A stretch of DNA of 64,000 bases, taken from positions 1,476,001-1,540,000 of the forward strand of contig NC_134660.1 in assembly GCF_030463565.1 (NCBI RefSeq), written 5' to 3'. Source of the DNA: Pelecanus crispus (lineage: Eukaryota; Chordata; Aves; Pelecaniformes; Pelecanidae). The notes below the pieces were generated by a model. The model saw only the letters and a program-made list of their open reading frames with translations, ran no database searches and had not been told where the DNA came from. The position numbers and the translations under genes were made by a program. Shown in pieces: positions 47,066 through 60,258 of the stretch (positions are counted from its first letter, which is position 1; every line of letters starts with the position of its first letter).

Positions 47066-47990
47066 GCTGAGACCCCACGGGATGCCCACGGCCCTCCGGC
47101 CGCACAGGGGACGAGCCCGGAGCCCTTCGGTGCCGCAGACGGGGAGAGGGGACAGGGAGGGACGTGCCGGGGACGGCGGGATCGTGCCGGGGACGGCGGG
47201 ATCATGCCCTCATGCTTATGGAGGGCTGCAGCTGGAGGATTCGCCCTGCCGAGACCGGCTGGCGCGACTCCACGGCGGGAGAGCCCACGGCTGCGTGTCC
47301 TGCTCCCTGCAGCCGTGGGGAGCGGGTGCCGGCAGAGGCAAGGGGCTGGTTGGAGCAGGGAGATGCCGGTGCCGGTCGGAGCAGGGAGATGCCGGTGCCA
47401 TGCATCTTACCGGCTGGCGACGGGGTCGGCATCGTGGTGCCCCGGGATTCCCTTGGCACCGGGGGCAGAGCTGGTGGCTGCGGCTGTGCCCGGTGGCAGA
47501 GCTGCTCCCGCACGCAGCAGCGGCTCCACGTATCCAGCCACGGCCCAGGACCGTTTTCCTGTAAATAAGTTCCATTTCCAGTGATATTTGGGATTCCTGT
47601 ACATAAAGGCCACTTTCTTTCTGCCCAAGAAGGCCGGCAGCTCGCCCTCCCTGCAGCCACGCCGAGCGTTTCGCCTTCAGCTCTTCACCGCCGTGGTTGG
47701 CTCTTGCTGCACGTCATGCTGCGGCTGCGCCAGCACAGCCCCGGTCGTGGCGGTGCCCGGCCCGGCACCGTGGCTCGCACTGGGGCTGGCTCGGGAGAGA
47801 AAGGACCCTCGGCGGCACACGCTGCACTGGATTTGCCTCTGGTGACTAAATTTATTTAGCAAGGAAAGCTCCCAGCTGACTCCACACCGGCCAACCAGTT
47901 ACAGTTAATAAAGTATAACAGATCTGTCACGTAATCCAGAAAACAACCTCGGGCAGTTACAACTAAAAAATAAAGTGGATTTGTTTAATT
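47066..47990 (+). other. BEN-gene 3' untranslated region
   Basis: The stop is TGA at 47063-47065. Candidate poly(A) signals are at 47907-47912 and about 47969-47974. The tail overlaps the opposite-strand 3' end of SP2. A short direct repeat (GTGCCGGGGACGGCGGGATC, twice) lies at about 47165-47205. Confidence 0.55.
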
Positions 47991-48766
47991 TAAAAGCTCA
48001 AAAATAACAAGCCATATGTTTTTTAAACATGTAGTAAACACAAAAGCAATATAATCTATGATACAATGTACACTATACACAGTGGGGATGGCGGGCAGCA
48101 CACGGGGGAGGAAAGGGGGCTGAAGTCCCAAAATTCAAAAGGAAATGCCACGTCGCTTGGAAATGGAAAAGTGGGGGGAGAGAAATTGTCAGAGAAAAAA
48201 AAACAAAACCTGTTTGGTATTGGAAAAGAAACGTTAGGAGAAAAGAGGGGCAAGAAGATGGGCAGCATCTTACAGAGAAATTAAATAAAGATTAAAAAAA
48301 GCACTCACAATACACAGTGTTCATAATTGCAAGCGGGGAGCGTAAGGCAACGATCTCCATAGAAAAAAGGGACCTTCCAAAGGGGGTTATATAGATATTT
48401 ATAGCTATTTATAGACTTTAAATATAAAGTAGGAATGTGCTGTGGAGCCTCTCCCGCACCGGAGCGTGCAGTCCCCTCCGTGCCCGGCTCCCGTGGGGCC
48501 GTGAGACCTTTCGCCGGGTGCCGGGCCACCGCCGGGCCACCCCATGGCCCCGGGGCTCGGCAGGGAGGGTCGGGCCCCTCGCACCCTCCAGAAAGGGCTG
48601 CTCCTGTGCGGGGGGCCCGGGCAGCGTCGGAGGAAGGGCAGGAGGACGTCCCCGAGGGCTCCTCTCCGCAGGCGGCCGGGGACGCCAGAAGCGCTGCGGC
48701 GTTGCAGGCCGGTGCCCTCGCAGGGTCCGTCCGCACAGCCAGGGAACTGTGGGGCAGCTCCCGGCC
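47845..48766 (-). other. SP2: SP2 3' untranslated region
   Basis: Downstream of the SP2 stop on the minus strand the sequence becomes AT-rich (47,900-48,430). A minus-strand AATAAA (TTTATT at 47851-47856 on the plus) is a likely poly(A) signal. This would make the two convergent genes overlap by about 60-120 bases at their 3' ends. Confidence 0.5.
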
Positions 48767-51700
48767 CTACAAGTTCTTGGTGACCAGGTGGGTTTTATAG
48801 TGCTTCGTCAGGTGGTCGCTCCGCATGAAGCGTTTCTGGCACTGGGCGCACTCGAATCGCTTGTCACCTGCGGGGAAGAGCAGCGGCGGTCAGGGGGCGG
48901 CAGCCGGCGTGCCGTGGCCCCAGCAGTGCCATCGCCGGCCTTTTGTCCCCGCATTCCCCCAAACCAGCCACAGGCAGGACAGCGGGGACCTCCCGGGGCG
49001 GCAGCGACACCCCCATGACAGGTCCCCTTTGCAGCCGCTCCACCACAGCCCCTTCCCATGACACCTCCATCACCTGGAGAGCCCAAAGGTGGCAGAGACC
49101 CCCCCCAAAATTCTTCAGTCCCTCCCAGTAACTCGGTCAAATCGCAGGACAACTTGGCGGCGGCCCACAATCATCCCAGCCCTCAGCTCAGCGCGTCCCC
49201 TTGGCTCTTGCAAGGCTCAGGACCCTGCACGGGCCGAGCCACGATTTGGGGGCTGCCCTGGGAAGGAGGGAGGCGTCCGCGCCATGGTGCCAAGCCGTGC
49301 CCCGCGGGGGCCGCAGACCTGTGTGCGTGCGAGCGTGCCGCTGCAGCTCGTCGCTGCGTGTGAAGCGCTTCCCGCAGAAGACCCAGTTGCAGACGAAAGG
49401 GCGCTCGCCCGTGTGCAAGCGGACATGAGCGCGCAGCAGCGAGGTCTTGCGGAAGGTCCGCCCGCACTCGGGGATGTGGCAGATGTGCTTCTTCTTCCCT
49501 GGGTCCCCCAGCCTGGCGAGGAAAGCCACGGTTAGCCTCGGAGACGGGTGCCGGTGCCGCAGGGCAGCCCCTCTCCCGCTCCGCGCTCACCTCTTCTCCC
49601 CATCCTTGCAGTTGGGGCAGGTACACGCCATCCGCCGCCTCTTCTCCCCGGGCTGAATCTCTCCGGACAGTGCTTGCTCCATCTGGAGCTGGATCTGGGT
49701 CGGGCTCAGGCCGCTGATGGTCAGGTTGTTGCCGGACACGTTCTGCACAGTCAGCTGCTGCTGGCCTGGGGAGGAAAAAAATGGGAGTCAGGCTCTGCCC
49801 CTCCGCTCCCGGGGGGGCCGCGCTGTGCCCAACGCATCCGTCCATGCTCCTCGCGAGGGTCCTGCTGAAAGCCTCCGGAGGCGGCTGGCTGGAGGACAGA
49901 CCCCCCTCCACGCACGGGACGGACACCCCGGGTCTCGATGCCCCCAGCCCCGCATGCAGCACTGCCACAGCCCCCTGCCCCGCCACGTGCTGGTCCCCAG
50001 GCGGGGCCGGTAAGTCCCTTTTTTCTGAATATACTGTGCGGTTTTTCAAAGTTTTCGGTTTGACCCTTCGGGGTGGGGAAATGACCAAAGAGGGAAACAA
50101 AAAAGAAACTTTGAAAAAACGTGCAATATATTGACCAAAAAAAACGGGACTTACCCCGGACCCTAAGGGCCGCTCCATGCTCGGGCGCTCACGGAGGCGG
50201 CAGCCTGGGCCTTGCACAGCACCCGGCAGCCGTGGCGGGGGCTGGAAAGAAGAAGATGGGGTCAGCGTCAGCAAGCGGGATCGCTGCTCTCGGGGCAGCG
50301 GGGAAGGAGGAGCGGGATCTGACAGCGGAGCGAAGAAAGGGGCGACTACAGAGAGGGAGGACGGGATCAGGGCGGGGGCGCGGGCAGAGCGAAGCTGCCA
50401 CCGCATCCAGCGGGAAGGAAAGCGCGAAGCCAAGGGAAGGGGCAGCCCTTCGGCAGCGCCATGAGAGCAGGCTGAGACCTGACTCGGTTTGTTGCATTCA
50501 CGGGCAGCAGCCAGCAGGTCCTACCGGTCCCCATCGCAGCCGGGGCTGCAGCAAGGCCCCCGCCGGCTTTGCGGCGCATTGCGGGCAGCAGCGCAGACAG
50601 CGGCAACATCTGCCTGTGGCATCTCCCCAACGCTCGTGGCCAGCCCCAGATTTACACGTGAAGCAGCAATTAAAAACCCCCTTAAAAGCGAGCCCAGCAA
50701 TGACAGCGGCCCGCTGCGGAACACAAAACCACGCTGGCCTGCGTTTTATGCTGACATCGTTTCGTCAAGCAAGAAAGAACAGCTTCCAACTGCAAAACCG
50801 AGCCGGGACTCCTGCCGGTTCTTGCTGAGAGAGAAACCACCGCATGGCAGCAGGTCTTTCCGGATCAGAAAGCAGATAAACTTCCCTCAGACACAGCTTC
50901 CTCCCCTGGGACCGGGCTGGGGAAGGTTTACTGGGCAGGAGGGGAGGACGGAGTGGCTGCCGGGACGCGTCTCTCCTGGCAGCAGGGAGATGAGCAGGCG
51001 ACGCAGGGGCAGACACGCACCAGGGCTGTCTGTGGCTCACAGACTGCTCCGGCCACTGGCCAGGGCCACGTCTGGCTATTTTTGGCTTAAGGAAGAGACT
51101 TGTCCCACGGAGGCGAGGGGCTGGGTTCACTCAGAGGGAAGGGAGGAGCACAGAGTTTGTGTGTGTGAGTGCACCTCTCCCAGTTCGGCTACTGGAAGCC
51201 CAAACCAGCAGCCATCGCACCCAGCGGGAGCGAGGAGAGATGTCCCAGCCCTGGCAGCGGGAGCTGGCCGTGCTCTCTGTGGTAGGGGCTGCTGGCCCAG
51301 AGGTGCTGCAGGAGGGGAATCATAGAATCATCGAATCGTTTAGGTTGGAAAAGACCTTTAAGATCATCCAGTCCAACCATTAACCTAACATTACCAAGTC
51401 CGCCACTAAACCAATGAAGGGTAGAGTCATAATTTCATATTTCCTGGCTTGGTGGCTGGATTATTTTTTAATGAAAGTAAAAACTGGGAATCACTAAGGT
51501 TGGAAAGGACCTCTAAGATCATCAGTCCAACCGTCAACTCAACACCCCCCTGCCCACTAAACCATGGCCCAAAGTGCCATGTCTGCCCGATTTTTGAACG
51601 CTGGGAAGCCCCGGTGCACCACGTCCCTCAGCCTGGCTGGGTCCCAGCTCTCCCAAAGACGCACATCCCACCCCAAGGGCCTGGCCACAGCTCAGCCTTC

Positions 51701-54674
51701 GCCCTGCACGGAGCTCGGGAGCAAACAGAGCTGGGCTGGGCTCTCGGGCAGCCTCAGCCCCTGTGCTCAGACACGTCCCGCAGCTCGGCACGACCGCACG
51801 CAGCCTGACCCCGCAGGCGGCCGTCTCCGCTAACCGCCCTCCCTGACACAGCTTACCAGGATGGGCCTGGAAACAGCCAGCAGAACCACCAAAGAGACAC
51901 CCTACGAAACACTTGGGGCCTCCCGGAGCGACGGGAGCTAGAGAAGCTGATGACATTTAACAGTCAGCAACATTCAGCCTGAGGGTACAAGGGATCTGTT
52001 TACAAAGCTGAAACGTCCCAGCTGCAAAGCGCGCTGCTGGCAGGGGGTGCTTTCTGTCCTGCGGATCGGGGAGCTGCCTACGTGTCCTGCCGTCCCTCCC
52101 GCCCCGTCGCAGAGCAGGGCGCAGCCCACCTCCGGTGTTGGTGATGGTGACGGGCACGCCCTGGACTTGCACGCCGTTGATGTTGATGGTCTGCATGGCC
52201 TGCGCCGCGGCCGCCAGCTGAGCCGCGTTCAAGCTGATGATGCCTCCGGCGGGAGCGATCTTTGGCAGAGTGCGTTCCTTGCGCGCGGCCGGTTTCTTGC
52301 TGCTGCCGCCCCCCGTGCCGGAGCTGCGGGACACGGGGCTGCTGCAAGAGGTCCCAGACGGAGCCACCGTCATGGCTGGGGCTTCCTGGAGCAGCACTGT
52401 CTGCAGCTCACCCGACGGCGTTTTGAAGTAGACCTGATGGGAGGAAAGAGGAATGAGACCAGCCGCTGTCACCAGGCAGACCCCCCTCCACCGCGACAGT
52501 CGCCCTCCCCACACAAACCCAGGAATCTGGGCCTGTGATGAGCCAAAGAGCAGGAGAAGTTGCCCAAGCATCTGAAGAGCCGTCGTGGGCCTCCTGAAGA
52601 AGGTCCTGGCCTTGCACGGCAGCAAAGGGCTGCGTTGGCCTTGCAGCCTGGTTTCCAAAGGCAACACTAAAGACACAGCCCTACAGGCTGGGAGCCCCAC
52701 TCCTCCACCTCCCTCCGTCTCCCCAGAGCTTCTGAGCAGGCTGGCTCGTCCCAACCCGAGCTGGTGGCACAGCACAGGTTTCAAGGACACCGTGCTCCTA
52801 CGCGTCCTGTAAAAGCAGGTGGCCAGCAAGAGAGACTTAATAAAGCCCTGCGGAGGGAATGGTGGTGCTCCCAACCCTTCTTAGACACCAGAGAATCCAC
52901 ACAAGCAACGCCTAAGCTGGATGCCAACTTGAGGATGTTTGGCAGCTCACAAAACCCTTCAGCTTTGTAAAGCCTGGGTAAGAGCTCGGAGGAGAAATGG
53001 GGCAGAGGGACCTCGCAGGACACAGGAGGTGGTACCTGGGTAGGAGTGGGTTCCGTTGTCTGGATCTGGAAGTTCTGGGAGGATTTTTGGGGGACGGTGG
53101 GGAGCGTGGCGGAGGCGGCCTGGACCACGCGCAGGGCCTGCTGCGGGATCTGCACCACCTGCGACTCCTGCTTGGGCTGCACCACCTGTACCTGCTGCAC
53201 CACGGCCGGCTGGCCGGAGCCCGGGCTCTGCACGATGAGCAGGTTGTTGCCCGCCTGGATGATGTTCTCTGCCGTGGTCTCTATTAACACCGTCTCCACC
53301 TGCTCGGCCACAGCCACAGCGGCAGGCTGGGCGGGTGACATGGCTTTCTTTCGAGTCTTTTTGCTGGGCTTCGAGGGGCTCTCTGCAAGGATCTGAGCCT
53401 GCGCGCCCGGCTCAGCGGTGTTCACCAGGTTGTTCACGGGCAGGGTAAGAGTCACGTTGCTGCCGCCGGCCAACTTGACCACGTTGCTTGTGCCCTGCAC
53501 CGGCGAAGCTCCACCCTTCTGCACCGGAGCCGGTTTGATGGGCACGGGCTTGTGAGAGGAAGAGGAAGGGGTGAGGATGGCTTGATTCGTGCCTGGAATA
53601 ATCTGGATCTGGTTGGTGAGGTTGGGCTGGACCTGGATGGTCTGTCCCCCCGCGGCCTGGAGCTGGGGCACCGCCTGGTACTGGATGTTGGCAGACGAGC
53701 GGGTGCCCTTGTTGATGACAGTTGGGTTCTGAATGGCAAAAACCAGCTGCCCCCCGGGGTAGGAGGTGCTGACCTGAGAGCCCTGGATCTGGAAGAGGTT
53801 CCCTTTCGACGACAGAATTCCAAAGCTGTTCTTACTGGAGCCCAGAGGGAGAGGAGCAGGTTTGATTGGGACGAGTTTGCGAGGCGTTGGCTGAGGAGGG
53901 GCGGGAGGAGTCACGGCGGCTTCCACTGCAGGGGGACCGATTTTGCTACATGTCGCTGCGAGGAGGGCAAGAGGAGACGGCTGGGAGTCCTGGGGAGCCA
54001 GGAAGGAGACAGGTAAGTTAGAGACAGGGGCTTGTGCGAAACATCTGGAGATGGAAGTCAGCGAGGGAAAGGGTACACGCTATCGAAAGCAATCCAGTGC
54101 ACGCCAATGAGACACTGCTTATTAAGGGAACTGCTTAATTACCCATACCACGTGCGCCTTTAGCTCACCCTAGTCACACTACTTTTAGCCATCCGGATGG
54201 CGACTGCCTTTTAATCATGTGCCTATGTTCTTACCTCTACAAAGCTTGCAAATACCCTGCAAGTCTGCTGGTATTTACACCCTTTACACACACCCTGGAG
54301 AGTTTCGTGCAGTTTTAATTCCAAGACCACCTTGTGGTATCAGCTGCTAACACGATCCAAGAGGTCCTTAAGGAAAACACAGCATGGGGAGGAGAAACAC
54401 CACTCCGGAAGAGTTGGCGTTGGGGCTGGGAATGAGTCCAGAGCGCAGCTCCCCAGCCTGTCCTGCAACTAGCCCTCCTCCTGACACGGCAACGCAGGCT
54501 ACGGCGGAGGCAGGAGTGGCCAAACGACGCAGCGTTTGCTGTCCTGCACCCCAGGACACATCCCTCGGCCCCAGTGGGGAGCCGGGCACCCACCAATGCC
54601 CCCGTGCTCACCTGGGCAGTGGAGGCGGCCGGTTGCAGGTATTCACTGGGGCTGACGGCAGCAGTCGCAGCCAT
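48767..54674 (-). CDS. SP2: SP2, Sp-family zinc-finger transcription factor
   Basis: SP2 is a ubiquitous Sp/KLF factor that sits at TATA-less promoters, often with NF-Y. Exons 54612-54674, 53036-53989, 52130-52433, 49591-49765, 49319-49512 and 48767-48867 are in phase and give 596 aa (human 613). The N-terminus [18 protein letters not shown] leads to the SP box [16 protein letters not shown], then Gln/Thr/Val-rich activation regions ([40 protein letters not shown]). The Btd box [16 protein letters not shown] is followed by three C2H2 fingers: [38 protein letters not shown] and [17 protein letters not shown]. The last residues are THLVTKNL. The human protein begins seven residues earlier (MSDPQTS). 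The exon acceptor lies at 54687, so an upstream exon could supply these residues but was not found. Confidence 0.96.
50003..50160. mobile_element. Near-palindromic hairpin element (MITE-like) in SP2 intron
   Basis: Two arms of about 50 bp form an imperfect inverted repeat. GGTAAGTCCC at 50009 pairs with GGGACTTACC at about 50146-50155, and the arms continue inward to TTTTTCAAAGTTT (50042-50054) and AAACTTTGAAAAA (50107-50119). The central spacer is about 50 bp. This is the structure of a miniature inverted-repeat transposable element derived from a DNA transposon. Family and target-site duplication could not be identified. Confidence 0.65.
51316..51415 (-). mobile_element. CR1 LINE, 3'-end fragment (first copy)
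   Basis: Read on the plus strand it begins AATCATAGAATCATCGAATC and continues GGTTGGAAAAGACC, AAGATCATCCAGTCCAACC, then CACTAAACCA. This is the reverse complement of the conserved avian CR1 3' tail. It is a short 5'-truncated fragment in an SP2 intron, and it supports a bird origin. Confidence 0.9.
51486..51605 (-). mobile_element. CR1 LINE, 3'-end fragment (second copy)
   Basis: About 70 bp beyond the first copy comes a second CR1 tail in the same orientation: GGTTGGAAAGGACCTCTAAG, ATCATCAGTCCAACC, CACTAAACCATGGCCC, AAGTGCCATGTCTGCCC. It may be an independent insertion or part of one rearranged element. The terminal ATTCTATGA-type repeats are degraded. Confidence 0.85.
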
Positions 54675-54687
54675 GCTGTCTCTTGAT

Positions 54688-57600
54688 CTGCAAGGAGGAA
54701 GCAGAGATCGAGGACTAAGACCAGCAGCAAGAGCCGAGACCGCAGCTCCTCGGCGCACCCAACCTGAGGCCCCGATGCCCAGGGACTCGCCTGGTGTCTC
54801 CCTGCATCGCCCAAAACGTCGCACCTCACCCACATGCCTTCAGCGGGGGTTGCAAAGGGGCTAGAGAAATCCCATCATCTCATCACCCCCGCACTTTCCT
54901 TTGCCCTTTGCTCGCCACCAAAGGGAAATGCCAATTACGGCGGACAACTGGCTGCAGCCCTCACTCATCTGCCTGCGTCCCAGCACAGCCTGGACCTGAA
55001 GCCACGGCCCGCCCTGGGCTGAGAGACCCCCGCTGCCCTGCGGAGCCCCCCCCTTCGAAGCGGAGGCAGGCAAGCCCAGCTAGCCAAAGGCCTCCCGGTT
55101 CCCAGCTCACGCTGCCTCCCCGCCGCTTGTTTTTCTAACTTTGGGAATCTCAAAGGACAGCTTTTTGGTACAGAATCATGTTTTTCAAGGCTGGAAAAAC
55201 ATTGTTTCAATTATTTTGGTATGTTGTGGGTGCTGAGTGTTTGTAAGTCGTTATGTAATTAAAAGGTCACTTCGGGGAATAAAAAAAGCTGCTGGCGCTG
55301 GCTGGCAGCGGGACCTCGGGAGGCTGAGAAAAGCTGTCGGCAAGCAGGGAGGAGAGCAGCAGCAGGCAGCACATGAAGGATAGCAGGCGCCTGTGGGAGC
55401 CAGGGCCACGGAGCCGAGAGCTTCAACGGGATCTGCACACCGGGGAGAGGAGAAAGGCGAAGTTACGGCGGAGGAGCCGGTCGCTCGAGGGCCTCGGCAG
55501 GCATGGGCGGGCAGGGAGGGCACCGGGCGAGCAGCCGCGGCTCCTCCGAGGGCGCGGTGGGAGCGTGGGACGCGGCAGGGCCACCCCGAGGGGCGGCTGC
55601 AAGGATGGGGGCGATTCGCCGCCCCTGCGGCTGTGCTGCCTTCCTCTCCCGACACTTTCCTTGGGAGTTTGCAATCTCCGATGCTCACCACTTCTGCTGC
55701 CCCGAACGCTGCAGAGCAGTAACGCCGAGGCTGAGGCTCTTCTTGCCACTGGGGCAGCTACACGAGTTTCTTTTTAAAGGTTTAGTAGGGCGAAGCCAAG
55801 GAAAGGGACTCCTAAATCCTCACAATTTGCTAAATCTTTTGTTGTGGACTAGAAAGACATTTCATCCTCGACATTTCCTTTGGCAAATTCCCCAGTCACC
55901 CCCATCCAGCAGTCGCTGTATGGCTCAATAGTTTGATAATATTTGCCTAGACAAGGTGCCAGGGAGAACTTGTCTGAGCTCGAACCCTCTTTATTATTGC
56001 TGCTGACAACGTCCTGACTTCAAATGGGGAATTACGGCCGTCTGAGGAGTACGGATGCTTGGGGTTTACTCAGGGCGTCTCTGAAACACAGCCCTGGCGC
56101 AGGTGAGCCGAGGGGAAGCCAGCGCTGTGGCGTTTACTGAGATGCTCGGACAGCAGGAGCGATGGGAAGCACTGGCAGAGGATGAGTAGCACGATGAAGA
56201 TATGAAGTCCCGGATGGCTTATAACACATCACACCAGCCAAAAATTAACCATTGTCTAAGCACAGTGAGTGGATTTTTGCTGCTTACAGAGACGGGGCAA
56301 GAGCAGCATCCCAGGACCGTGGCAGAGGGCTGGTCTCTGGCTCCAAGCAGGTGAAATGAAGATCTGGCACGGGCAGAGCTGCTGTTTAACAACCTCATGC
56401 TCCTGCCCAGGGAGCTGCAGGAGATCCAAGGCTGGATGAGGGACTACACGGACGGGGAAAACTAGGTGTGGGTTTTGCTTCAAAGGGAGCAAACTCCACG
56501 CTCCACAGCCCAGCATGGCAAAGGCTCGGCAGCATCACTCGCAACGGAGGCGAGAGGCGTCGGCACAGGCCGGCTGAGGGTGACAGGGCCAGCACCCAAA
56601 CTCAGAAAGGGCGAACTCAACCTCGCCTGAAGCGGCATCCCCTGCTAGCACGTGGCTGCCAGAGCCTCGGGCAACAGGCACATCTGCATTGGGGAAATAA
56701 AGGGGTTCCTGCATTTTGAAACTGTCAGCTGGCAGGGATAGCGCAGGAGGCGTACGCGTCGCTGCCGAATGCGAGGGCCGGTCGTCACATCTTAATACAG
56801 CTTAAGAAAAACTCCTCTAGGTAATTGAGATGCAGTCAACGCTCGCATAAAATCAGAGGCGAGGGCCCTCAGCTCCCCCTGCACCCCTCGGCTGTCCTGC
56901 GCAGCATGGACCAAGGCAGACGCCTCCTCCCTGGGAACCGCGAGGCCTTTCGCCAAACAGAAAGCTGCTAAGAAACCGAGCCATCGGGCCCCGGGCCAAG
57001 TCACCAAGGAGCCCGCTTCCCAAAGGCAGGCAGCTCGCCCCTCGCCAGCACAGGCTCCACGGCTCCTCTTGAGGCACCGCGGAGGCTTTTTCACAGCCCC
57101 TCTGCGACCGAGCGCATAAATCCCCGGGAAGAGTCAGGTCAGAGTCCCAGGCGCCTGGGACGGCGTGGCATGGAAATTACTCGCCCCGTTCCTTAGCGAA
57201 GGGCATCCATTCCCTTGAAGCCACTCGCTACCGCTCGCTGTGGCAACCTCCCGGAGACGAAAGCATCAGACGCTCGCACCCAGAGAGCTGGCCTGTGATA
57301 AAAGGACGCTTTCTTCCCAGAAAGCCGGGAGCTTGTACGGCTGCCCGAGTTCAATGGCTGCACCCTCCCTTTCAGCAGAATTAGGGCACTGTTGAGGATT
57401 AACAGCCCTGACTACAAATAAGAGCAATGCTGAGCTGGCCAGAAAGAGAGACACATACCAGGAGAGATCCCATTAGCCCGAACAAATAAATAAGGATAAT
57501 GACCGGGGGAGAAGCCCTACATCGCCACAGTTGCGGTGTAATCTCTCCATGAGTTTCTCACTTGTACAATTTACGTCCGAGTCCAGCAGCGACAGTTTCA

Positions 57601-60258
57601 CATCCTGAGGGTGTAACGTGGTATAAACCTACTTACAGCACGGTGAAACCAAGCGGATACCAAAGCACACGGCTTCACTCTCCGGGTGTTTGCCCAGGAC
57701 AGAACCGGGAGTGGGACCGTCACTGCCTGCGGGGAATGTTTCTGGACCTGCTCTGGGGGATACGGGCCCTTCTGAGAAGCAGGAGCTCCCCTCCAGCACG
57801 CTCTCACAGACGTGCGCCACGAAGCCGTCGCCCGCTCTGCGTTACACACTTATTCACGCCCCACGAAGAATTTGCTGAGCAGTTCAGGTCCAGTTTGCCC
57901 TTCTGTAAACCCCCAGCCAAGCCTCAAGCGGAAGAGGACTCTGCCTTAACGCAATTAAAGAGCACTGATTCATAAAATCCATTTTTTCTCTGGCCGCCTC
58001 CTCTTCCTCCGCTTGTCACAAGTGCAGTTGTGTACGGAAATCATCTCCCAATAGGCTGGAAACAACAGCCTCCTCACCCCTTGCCTGCCTTCACCCCTAT
58101 AAAAGGACAAAGCAATCAAAACCTCAGTGATTTCTGGCTCGAGAACCATTTCCTCTATTATGTTCCTCAAACGAGCACAACCAGAACTCATTCCTGCCCC
58201 AGGACATGCAGACCAAGCGCCTCGCATCCCGACGAACTGTCCAGATATCCTGACGTCTGCCTGACGGCGCTTCGGGGAGCTCTCAGAGCCTGCCGTGAGC
58301 TCGCGGCACATGGAAAAAAAAGTCCACAGGACTCAAGCGATGGAGCTGTAGGAAGAGAAAACTCACCAACCGCGCCAGCCCATGAGACCCCATGTCCAGC
58401 CGGAGGAAACGCCTGCTAGCAGCCAGCTGGACCGCTCACACCAGCACGATTGGTAGGTTTGCTCAGAGGCGGCTCCTTCACTTCCCACAAGAATTTATTT
58501 ACTTTGGAAACTGTGCCATTATCTTCAATATTCTACAAGAGATGTAAAGGGGAGAGATGGGTTTTTTTCCTTCCTAACCAGGACAAGCCGTTCTCCTCGG
58601 GGAGCTGCCAGGCAATCCTCCACAGGATCTACGGCTTCCAGCTCAGCAGAGGAGCCCGGGACAGACAAATGCTCACGAGAAGGTACCTGCCAGTCCTCAG
58701 AGCCACAACCAACGCCCCATCCTGCAGCCCAAGCAGCGCAGGCACTTCTAGGCAGCTACAAAACTCCCTTTCGGGGGGGTCTGGAAAAGTTTTGTACATT
58801 TTAGAGCACGATTTCAAGCCCTATCACCACGACATCCTTGTTACCTTCTTACAGCCCCCCCCCCCAACTTACAGACAGGGCACAAGCCTTCAGTCCACGT
58901 ATTCCAGTTGCAGGGGAGTCTCTGCTCCCCAAAATACCCTCCCCATCTGCCTTCTTTTGGAGGCACGGGGGGTGAAGGTACTCCTAACTTTCAGCTCTCT
59001 GTTTAAACCAATTGACACACCTGATCCGAGTTACCGCAGTTTTAATTAGCACCTTGAGCGTGAATCAGAGTCCCCTCAAATCCATGAAAGACCTCAGCAA
59101 CTGCAAAAAAACGCTCAGGATTATGAAGCTAAGCACAGTCATAGAGGAAAAAAAACACGCCAATGCTAGCAGCCCTATTTGTTTGTCAGGGCCACAAGCA
59201 AGTATTCAAAGTCGGGCAGAAAGGAGCTCAAACACCTGCATATTTACATATTAACAGCAGGAAATCAAGCAATGCCTTAGAATAAACTGGCCAGGATTTC
59301 TGTTGCTGGTGTTTTATCTCCTGGTCTGACTCCGACACGCCTGTGACAGCGCAGGCGTACAGCCGCTTGCCAACATCAGAGTTTGTTTTCTCCTTCCCTG
59401 ATGCTGGGGGCAAATTCCCTGGTGCTTTGGCTGCATTTAAGGAGGAGAAAGAGGAGAAGCAGCTAAAATAAAGCGAGCCAGGACAGCCGCACCGCTGAGG
59501 ATGCACAGGCACTCTGCGGAAGGACCGGCCTCGGGGAGGAGGGAGCAGCTCCTCACAAACGAGGAAGGAGAGGTTTTGAGGCACAGGAGCAAGCGGATCG
59601 CGGGGCACCCTCGAGCAGCAGCTCCCCCAGAGCGACGAGAGGCCCCAGTGGAAACTTCCAGCAGCATCAATCCGCGGCTCCCTGAGCCGCTGAGATCCTG
59701 TTGCACCGCACATCCCCAGGGACCAGAGCTACCCGCCTCGGTCCTCATCTGCCTGCTGCACCCCCAGCCCCGGGACGGCTCCCCCAGCTCGGCCCTGCAG
59801 CCCCTCCGCGGGGCCAGCGCCCGAGGGGAACGAGCCCAAATCCCGCTCCACAGCCCAGGGGCCAGAACGGGACGGGGCTGAGGTGCTCTTCACCGCACAG
59901 CCCCCCCCAAAACACGCAGCAGCACCCCACCGACTCCGCAGCCCTCCAGCTCCCCCCCAGCCCCATACACCCTCCCCAAAAACCGGGCCGGCTTCCCACG
60001 CAGACCCCAGCCACAGCACCGCACCCCGCCGGGCAACGCGCCCCCTCCACGCCCCCATGCCTGGGGGCTCCCAGGCCCGGGCACCCCCTGCACCCGCTCC
60101 CCGCGCACCCCCAGGACCCTCGCAGCACCCCGGGCAGGGTCGCCCCGCACGGACACACCCCCGCCCCCCCGAGCCGGGCACCGCTGGGAGCGCGGGGCGG
60201 CCCCGGGGGGGACCCCTACCACCGCCCGGGCACCCCCGGGCCCCCGCCGCCACGTACC
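54688..60258 (-). other. SP2: SP2 5' introns, noncoding exons not fully resolved
   Basis: About 5.5 kb between the first coding exon and the promoter. No Sp-family coding sequence is visible. Two GC-richer stretches (55,390-55,620 and 59,500-59,880) might hold noncoding exons, but no reliable acceptor/donor pair was fixed. Confidence 0.5.
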
